Positions 58,520 through 64,000 of a DNA stretch of 64,000 nucleotides are shown piece after piece (position 1 is the first letter of the stretch; each line of letters starts with the position of its first letter). The DNA lies in NCBI GenBank assembly GCA_946122785.1, contig CAMGYJ010000011.1, positions 4,712,001-4,776,000 of the forward strand, given 5' to 3'. This DNA is from Linum tenue. Taxonomy: Eukaryota; Streptophyta; Magnoliopsida; Malpighiales; Linaceae. The position numbers and the translations under genes are program-made. The notes below the pieces were generated by a model that was given only the letters and a program-made list of their open reading frames with translations, was not told where the DNA came from and made no database searches.

Positions 58520-59345
58520 ATCATGTTGCAACCTAACTTTATACCTCCAACTGTTATTGTTACTATAATTGATTAAATGATAGACATTACCCTTTTTTTA
58601 ATGAATGATGAAACTGCCTTACACTAACACTACACATAAGACACCCAAAAGCGATAATGAAACCACAAAAAAAGAACAGTGAACAAGCAAGCAAGCAACA
58701 CAACATACCATATGTGATTTGCTATTGATGAGAATCGATAAGATTTCAAGTTCAGTGGAATCGAGCCTTAAATCGATTACACCTAATTTGAGGGAAAGAT
58801 GTATGTAGTTTCCAGATTAGGTTTTTGGTTTCATTCTCTTCCATGAACATACAAAAATTGAGAGAAAGAAGAGAAGCGGTATAAATGGAAAGGGAAAGTT
58901 GAATGATAAAGTCATAATCATAAAGGTCGCATCGTACACAATAAGAGAAAATGTAAAGTGATAAATTTTTAGTGTATTTTAGTTTTTCTGTCTAAAACAA
59001 ATTGTGAAAGAGGGAGCCAAAATTTCAGAGAAACAAAATTCTGACGCCGACATTTTCGGCAATAAAATGGAGGCGGGAAAAAATGTGGTAGGGAGCCCAA
59101 ATTGGATTTGCAATATACGGGAATTTTTTTGGTTTTCAGAATTAATTAAGTCCCAACCATATATAACTAACCACATAAAATTTCAAAAAATAAAAATTTC
59201 AAGCCGTGTGATTCATAAAATGAGGGAACCAATTTTGAATACTTTTTTATATAAAATTACTTTTATAAAAATAAATTTTAGTTACATATCTACACTAAAT
59301 CGTGTGCAATTTTAAAAAATATTATCATAATCAATTATTTTTCAT

Positions 59346-60033
59346 TAGGAATAGCAATCAATCTCATGGCAGGGGGTATCTGACCGCTCCCGACCCAATC
59401 AACGCGTGGAATTTCCGCTTTGGCTAGGTATGGGGCGACTATGAACCCACAAAAAATTTGATGTGTATAGGGTAATAGGGCGGGTATGATTTTAGCCTCC
59501 CCAGCCCCATACCCATACTCATACCCCACACCAATAAAAAAAATTCAAATATAAAAATATATGTGGATCAAATTGTAACCTATCATGATAATGAAGATAA
59601 CTCGAGAAAATAAATAGTAGAAATGCAATTGAGTGACAACCCTAATCAAAACCTAATTCATTTTCCTCAATGCTCACTTCACTTTTCGCCTTGTCAACAA
59701 GATTATGTTAGGAAATTATTACTTAGTAGATGTATCATACTTAAAGCATAATAATTTTGAATCTATTATACTCTATATTATGTATTAGTGGATGTTTTGG
59801 ATCATATTCTTTGAACCGTATTAAGAAAATGATCATGTTCTATTGACTTCATGATATAATAGTTTCGTTTAGAGTTATAATTAAAAAATTATTGTAAATT
59901 GTTATGTATAATAACGTTGGATGTACGGGCCGGATATTACCCATGGGCACCCCGAAACTCATGGGTATGGGTTTGGATATTTGAAAACAGGGATGTAGAT
60001 GGTTTAGGCAAACCCGTTACATTGTCATCCCTA
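59346..60033. mobile_element. hAT MITE inside the CACTA, TSD TTT(T/G)TCAT
   Basis: Ends TAGGAATAGCAATC and ATTGTCATCCCTA are imperfect inverted repeats; flanks TTTTTCAT (59338-59345) and TTTGTCAT (60034-60041) differ at one base. Contains CATGGGTATGGGT and CCATACCCATAC phrases in opposite orientations. Confidence 0.7.
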
Positions 60034-60398
60034 TTTGTCATGATGAACTGAACTTTGAAATAATAAGTTATCATATTGTTCACGGTAATTAACTGTGACT
60101 AACAATTAATCATGGTATATGAAGACTAATAAACAGGGAAATTAAGTCCCGTGATTAAAACTGTACAATTAATCACCGGAAAATTTTCTGTGACTATAAG
60201 TATGCTTCTTGGTATGGGAAAATATTCCGTGAATAAGATCCCGTGACTAGAAACCAGTTTTTATGTAGTGCATATACTTGTCCAATTAAAATTGACTAAT
60301 GTATGAATATCAGGCCCGGCCATGGGCCTGTGCTGGTAGGCCCGCCAGCACAGGGCATCGGTGGAAGTATTTTCTAGGCTGTTAATAGGCCCACAAAT

Positions 60399-61198
60399 TA
60401 GGGGTGTTCAAATGGTTACCATGGTTATTACCAAACCAAATCAGCCTAAATTTCATTAACCATGAAATGCAATATCATAACCAAACCGTCCAAACTAATA
60501 CAACAACCAAATTAACCGAACTAAAGTTTAATCGGTTTGGTTAATTGGTTAACCAGATTAACCAATATAAAATCATATTATCATCAAGTGAGAAAAATTT
60601 CGGTTAATTTATCAATTCACAATTTATATAATGAATAAAACATAACAATCAACACATAGTTATAGTTGACCCTTAACATAAATACATGCAACTAAGACAA
60701 TTATCTTACGGTTAGTATAGAAGTATTCACCTAACAAAAATTTATCACAATGGTATGAATTAATGAATTGTTGTGTTTGTTTGAATTGACTTAGTCTTTT
60801 AGCAATTTTCATAGGCTGAAAAGGACCTTGCTTTTAAATTTTCATCCAACATATGTTGTGGTCATACGTTGTGGTCTATACTCTACATATACAAATATAC
60901 ATTATAGGAACAATATCAAGCTTTATATTTTATGAGTCTAAAAGGATGAACGTTTAACTCTTGATTGGTTATTCAAAGTATTAAGTATGTGTATATATTA
61001 GATATATAACTAATTATTTATCTGGTTAATTTGGTTTGGCTGGTTAGGAGTGTCTGAAACCAAACCAAACCACCTAAACCAAACAAGCTAATAACTTTAA
61101 CCAAACCAAACCAATTATCCAAATTAATCAAATCAAATTATCCAAATAGTACTGGTTAAAACGGTTACCATGGTAACCACACCGTTTGAACACCCCTA
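60399..61198. mobile_element. Nested hAT MITE, TSD CCACAAAT
   Basis: Ends TAGGGGTGTTCAAA and TTTGAACACCCCTA are perfect inverted repeats; exact duplication CCACAAAT (60391-60398, 61199-61206). The subterminal parts consist of AACCAAACC/GGTTTGGTT repeats. Confidence 0.9.
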
Positions 61199-61681
61199 CC
61201 ACAAATAAGTAATGTGTCTTGACTCTTGAGTCTTGACGTTAGAAAACAAAGTGAGTTGTTTGAACTAAATGATGAGCCTCTAATTAATTCATATTTTAAA
61301 CGGAATTCAAGATAAATAATCTGTTTTCGCCCAAATTGCTTTGAAAACAAAATGACTCCCTTTAAATTAATTATGGGCCTCTAATTAATCTATAGCTTAA
61401 ACGGGCCTTTAGGTAAGATCATTCTTTGCTAAAATTGCTTGGCAAACAAAGTTACTAGCACCAACTAAATGATGGGCCTACACTTAATCACTGAGAAAAG
61501 CTTTTCATGGGACATCAATGGTAAAAACGAATCTTTTTTAGATCTTATGTAAACGGTAAGAAGGAATTATCATCTGACAGGCAATTAGTATTCTTCTTTG
61601 TTTTGTTGATTGTTTTAAAACTTCAAATTTTGATATGGTGGATCAAATTAATTTTGATATCATTTTGAAAGAAGCTTTTCA

Positions 61682-61849
61682 AAGTTGAAGTTGTTGAAGT
61701 CTTATTTGCGCTTTACAATGACAGAAGATAGACTTAACGGGTTAGCGATGTTCGCAATTGAGAATAACTTATTGGATGATGCAAAGATGGAAGAGTTAAT
61801 AGAGTATTTTATTTCAAATAATACTAGACGATTGTTACTTTTTTTATAA
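61682..61849 (+). pseudogene. hAT transposase C-terminal scrap
   Basis: Open frame reads KSYLRFTMTEDRLNGLAMFA and IENNLLDDAKMEELIEYF, matching the C-terminal region of plant TTF-zinc-finger/hATC transposases. It ends at TAA 61847-61849. No upstream part of the protein is left. Confidence 0.75.
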
Positions 61850-62011
61850 TGATAGATAATATTACTTATTTTTTAATCATTTTTTAAACTTATGTATTTT
61901 ATTATTTATTTAATAATTTTTATTTTTTTATAAACTTATAAGAGAAAAAGATGACACATTTTAATTTTCGAACAGGGCCTCCGAATATCATGGGCCGGCC
62001 CTGATGAATAT

Positions 62012-62379
62012 ATAGTTACGCAGGTTAATAATTAGATATTTCAGCTCATGAATGAAATATTATGGTTCACTATTAACCAAAATACCATGTAAAACCTTTT
62101 GTCTAGTGTTCTTCGACCGCATTGTGAGACTATCTTAATACCAAGACATATTTTCATCATTTGGGTCATTATTAGTTAGCACATAATCACCTTGATTTTG
62201 GTTCGAGCTATCCTTAACACAAAACAACGCATAGATAATACAGTGATGTAGAACTACACAGCACGTAGTACTACTACACCAACAACATTCCCTTTTATTC
62301 TTCTTTCTCGCGAAACAAACTTTTTAAGTAATCAAACCACTCGGACCACGCACGCATCAATCGGCTTCCTCGATCAGCA
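62012..62379. other. 3' UTR and flank of nsLTP copy 4
   Basis: 62195-62379 matches the 3' region of nsLTP copy 3 (44190-44403), including ACCACTCGGACCACGCACGC. No other gene. Confidence 0.5.
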
Positions 62380-62803
62380 TCACCTGACCCTGCAACCCAA
62401 ATTAAGCACGTAATTAGTAAAAAAAACAGAAGAATATTAGGGTCGTCACAACATTATTACATTACACTGATCAATAAACTTCAATGCACATTAGAGTATT
62501 AAGTAGCACGAGCAGCATTGTGTAGTAGTACAACTAGCAGTATATTATACTATCAGTATTGTAATTGGATAAAGTTATATTAGTCGTAGTATAACATAAT
62601 ATTGAAGTACTAGTCACCCGTACAAACAAACAAAAAAAAGTAAAATGGACTCCTTACTTGCTGCAGTCGGTTGATGTGCTGATCGGAAAGCCGACGTCAA
62701 CCCTGCACTTCCCGGGAAGTCCGGCGGCGAGACCCTGGTTGAGACCTGAGATACGACCGGCCAGGTCCTTCAAGCAGTTGCAAGCCTGCTGCCGATCCGG
62801 CGT
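62380..62803 (-). pseudogene. nsLTP copy 4, cut by an LTR retrotransposon
   Basis: Remaining part of exon 1: 62803-62658; intron 62657-62390 (GTAAGG...TTGCAG, 268 bases); exon 2 62389-62380 ending TGA (KVR stop). The retained protein part starts at [18 protein letters not shown] and keeps CxC, the seventh cysteine (GKCRVDV) and the eighth (STDCS), with x22 and x13 spacings intact. The reading frame up to the break is open. The break at 62803/62804 falls just before the DRQ motif, where a TG...CA-bounded LTR begins. The signal peptide and first four cysteines should lie beyond 64000. Second pentapeptide is changed (GFPIS). It is close to copy 3 in 3' UTR and coding sequence. Confidence 0.85.
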
Positions 62804-64000
62804 TGACTCACTCCTACTGTCACTCTAGAAAATGGCCAAGTGTAACCACTTCCTAAAGCGTAGTATAGCGAGTTTGGGTTTTAATGTCAACCCGGATCCT
62901 AGATGTGATGACTACTCAGTGAATTCTTATTATCTAGCGGTGAAACTTTAGTGCAAGTCCAAATTAACAAACAAACAAAGCAAGTTAAACGGTTGTTTTC
63001 AAGTCGAGAGAGGTCACCCGGATATGGTTCCCTCTAGACTGCAGTTAAGCCGGATTGCAATTTACCAAGTTCAGTTTCAATGATAGTTATACTGCGGGAG
63101 GTTCTTAAACAGCCTGAAGTCTCGACTAAAGGTCTTCAGACCCTCTCAATCTGAGTCTCCAGCGGGCGACTAACTTCCATCGGAGTAAATAGATTGAGGC
63201 CCTAATGAACAAAACCTCCACTACCGAAGTGAATTCGTTACAGAATAGTGAGTTGGCTCCTCGACTAAAGTCACCAACTCCCTACCTTCAATCAAGGGTT
63301 CTCTATCAACCTAGGCAGATATTCTCTTTCTAGGTTAAAGCAGAAACAACAGGAATTTGATCATGATTCATGTCATTCAACAATTCAAACCTCAATTGAA
63401 CATAATCATATCAAAGAATCTGTACTTGGGTTCATACAATCAGACCTAACACACAAATCTAGGGTTCTCCATACCCAGATGAATGAGGAAGTTACTCCAT
63501 GGAGAGAGAAGCAAAGCAAGCTCAGATGTAGAAATCATGCTGTGAAGGATGAGAATCTGCTCCTGGTCGTCAATCGGCACTTCTCCAAGTGTGAGTTGAG
63601 CTCCAATGGTGATGAAGATCAAGCTAGGGCACTTGGGAACTCTGGTTCGTCGCTCTCTCTCTCTCTAGGAATCGCTTTCTTTCTCTAAAACTCGGAACCC
63701 CTCACTTGTGGCTGGAAATTGGCTTAAAAACCAGAAAATCCCGACTCACACGGCCAGGCCACACGGTCGTGTGACATCCCCAACTGCCCGTGTGAGTTGT
63801 GCAAACCGCAGCGTTTTGATAAGTGACTCGGGCTTCCTACACGGCCACGACCCACACGGCCGTGTGAGTGACCAGGCTGCCCGTGTGGGATATGCCGAGC
63901 CTTCACACGGCCACAATGGGTCTCCTACACGGCTGTGTGGCCTTTAGGCATGCCCGTGTGGCTTCTCAGCTTCTCGCCAAACGTCCAAACTTCGTCCAAT
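62804..64000 (-). mobile_element. LTR of a LARD-family element, runs off the window
   Basis: On the minus strand the LTR ends GTGAGTCA exactly against the nsLTP exon, like the GCGAGTCA end of the LARD at 26535-32196, and shares GGTTACACTTGGCCATT and, further in, ATGGAGTAACTTCC. From 63740 on it has a GC-rich block of CACACGGCCGTGTG palindromes (perfect at 63853-63866), at the same place as the GGCCGTGC block of the 5' LARD LTR. This should be the 3' LTR of a minus-strand insertion, or a solo LTR. The frames 63479-63688 and 63708-63947 are not genes. Confidence 0.75.

Larger units (their letters stand above)
54873..60270. mobile_element. CACTA (En/Spm) element with nested insertions, TSD CAT
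   Basis: Left end CACTACAAGAAAAAGG at 54873 and right end TTTTTATGTAGTG ending at 60270; 3-bp duplication CAT at 54870-54872 and 60271-60273. Subterminal stretches carry many copies of TAGTCACGG/CCGTGACTA in both orientations, the binding-site array typical of CACTA. About 3.2 kb remain after removing nested elements, with no TNPD or TNPA frame, so it is non-autonomous. It hosts hATs at 55042, 56633 and 59346 and a MULE at 57412. Confidence 0.88.
60311..62003 (+). mobile_element. hAT element, TSD ATGAATAT, with nested hAT
   Basis: Ends CAGGCCCGGCCATGGGCC and CATGGGCCGGCCCTG; exact duplication ATGAATAT at 60303-60310 and 62004-62011. Keeps a scrap of transposase at 61682-61849 and hosts another hAT (60399-61198). 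Confidence 0.88.

Noticed and set aside
63479..63947. Small plus-strand frames at the right edge
   Set aside because: They lie inside the LARD-family LTR that interrupts nsLTP copy 4.
1..64000. tRNA, rRNA, CRISPR arrays or a compact defence-type gene cluster
   Set aside because: None was seen. tRNA-like phrases are primer binding sites, and the repeats are LTRs, MITEs and microsatellites.

Overview
This is 64 kb of nuclear DNA from a flowering plant, most likely a eudicot. The evidence is spliced genes with GT-AG introns, plant-type tRNA-iMet and tRNA-Asp primer binding sites, plant L1, CACTA, MULE, hAT, Helitron, Copia and Gypsy elements, and a type-1 non-specific lipid transfer protein (nsLTP) family. 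The species cannot be fixed from the sequence. Genes fill only a few kb; the rest is transposable elements, many inserted into one another.

Genes. The left end (1-376) holds the 3' exons of an uncharacterised plant gene with an SWLWRTLP motif. At 3497-4420 lies an intact CXIP4 (CAX-interacting protein 4, CCHC zinc knuckle plus RS-like tail) with a 1.47 kb intron in its 5' UTR. The rest of the window is organised around a tandem family of four nsLTP copies, all on the minus strand. Copy 1 is broken: its first exon is at 8534-8733 and its orphan exon 2 at 5677-5686. Copy 2 (13754-14251) and copy 3 (44404-45273) are intact, with perfect eight-cysteine spacing and a conserved intron before the last two codons. 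Copy 4 (62380-62803) is cut by an LTR retrotransposon that runs off the right edge. Expansion of the locus by TE insertion has spread a gene cluster over about 57 kb.

TE layout. 9.3-13.1 kb: a Harbinger-like MITE and three hAT elements, one nested. 14.5-16.5 kb: a 2 kb TIR-like element. 16.9-23.3 kb: a Copia-type LTR with PBS, then a minus-strand LTR retrotransposon (18120-23332, TSD TTAAC) that keeps only gag and contains a Pack-MULE (19126-20339). Its right 2.3 kb and flank are repeated at 32446-34738. 26.5-32.2 kb: a non-autonomous LTR element (LARD, TSD ACACC) with one 404-codon ORF and LTRs carrying unlike palindromic GC-rich blocks. 35.6-43.3 kb: a truncated Copia whose pol is split by a hAT and whose 3' LTR is split by a 4.0 kb Helitron candidate carrying a dead fragment of a clathrin-assembly (AP180/ANTH) gene, itself hit by a small hAT. 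48.8-54.7 kb: a full-length L1 with a 14-bp TSD. 54.9-60.3 kb: a CACTA element holding three hATs and a second gene-fragment MULE. 60.3-62.0 kb: a hAT containing another hAT.

No rRNA, tRNA, CRISPR or bacterial-type operon was seen. I found no new molecular system; the most notable things are the Helitron gene capture, the two fold-back Pack-MULEs, the hypervariable LTR block and the birth-and-death history of the nsLTP cluster.
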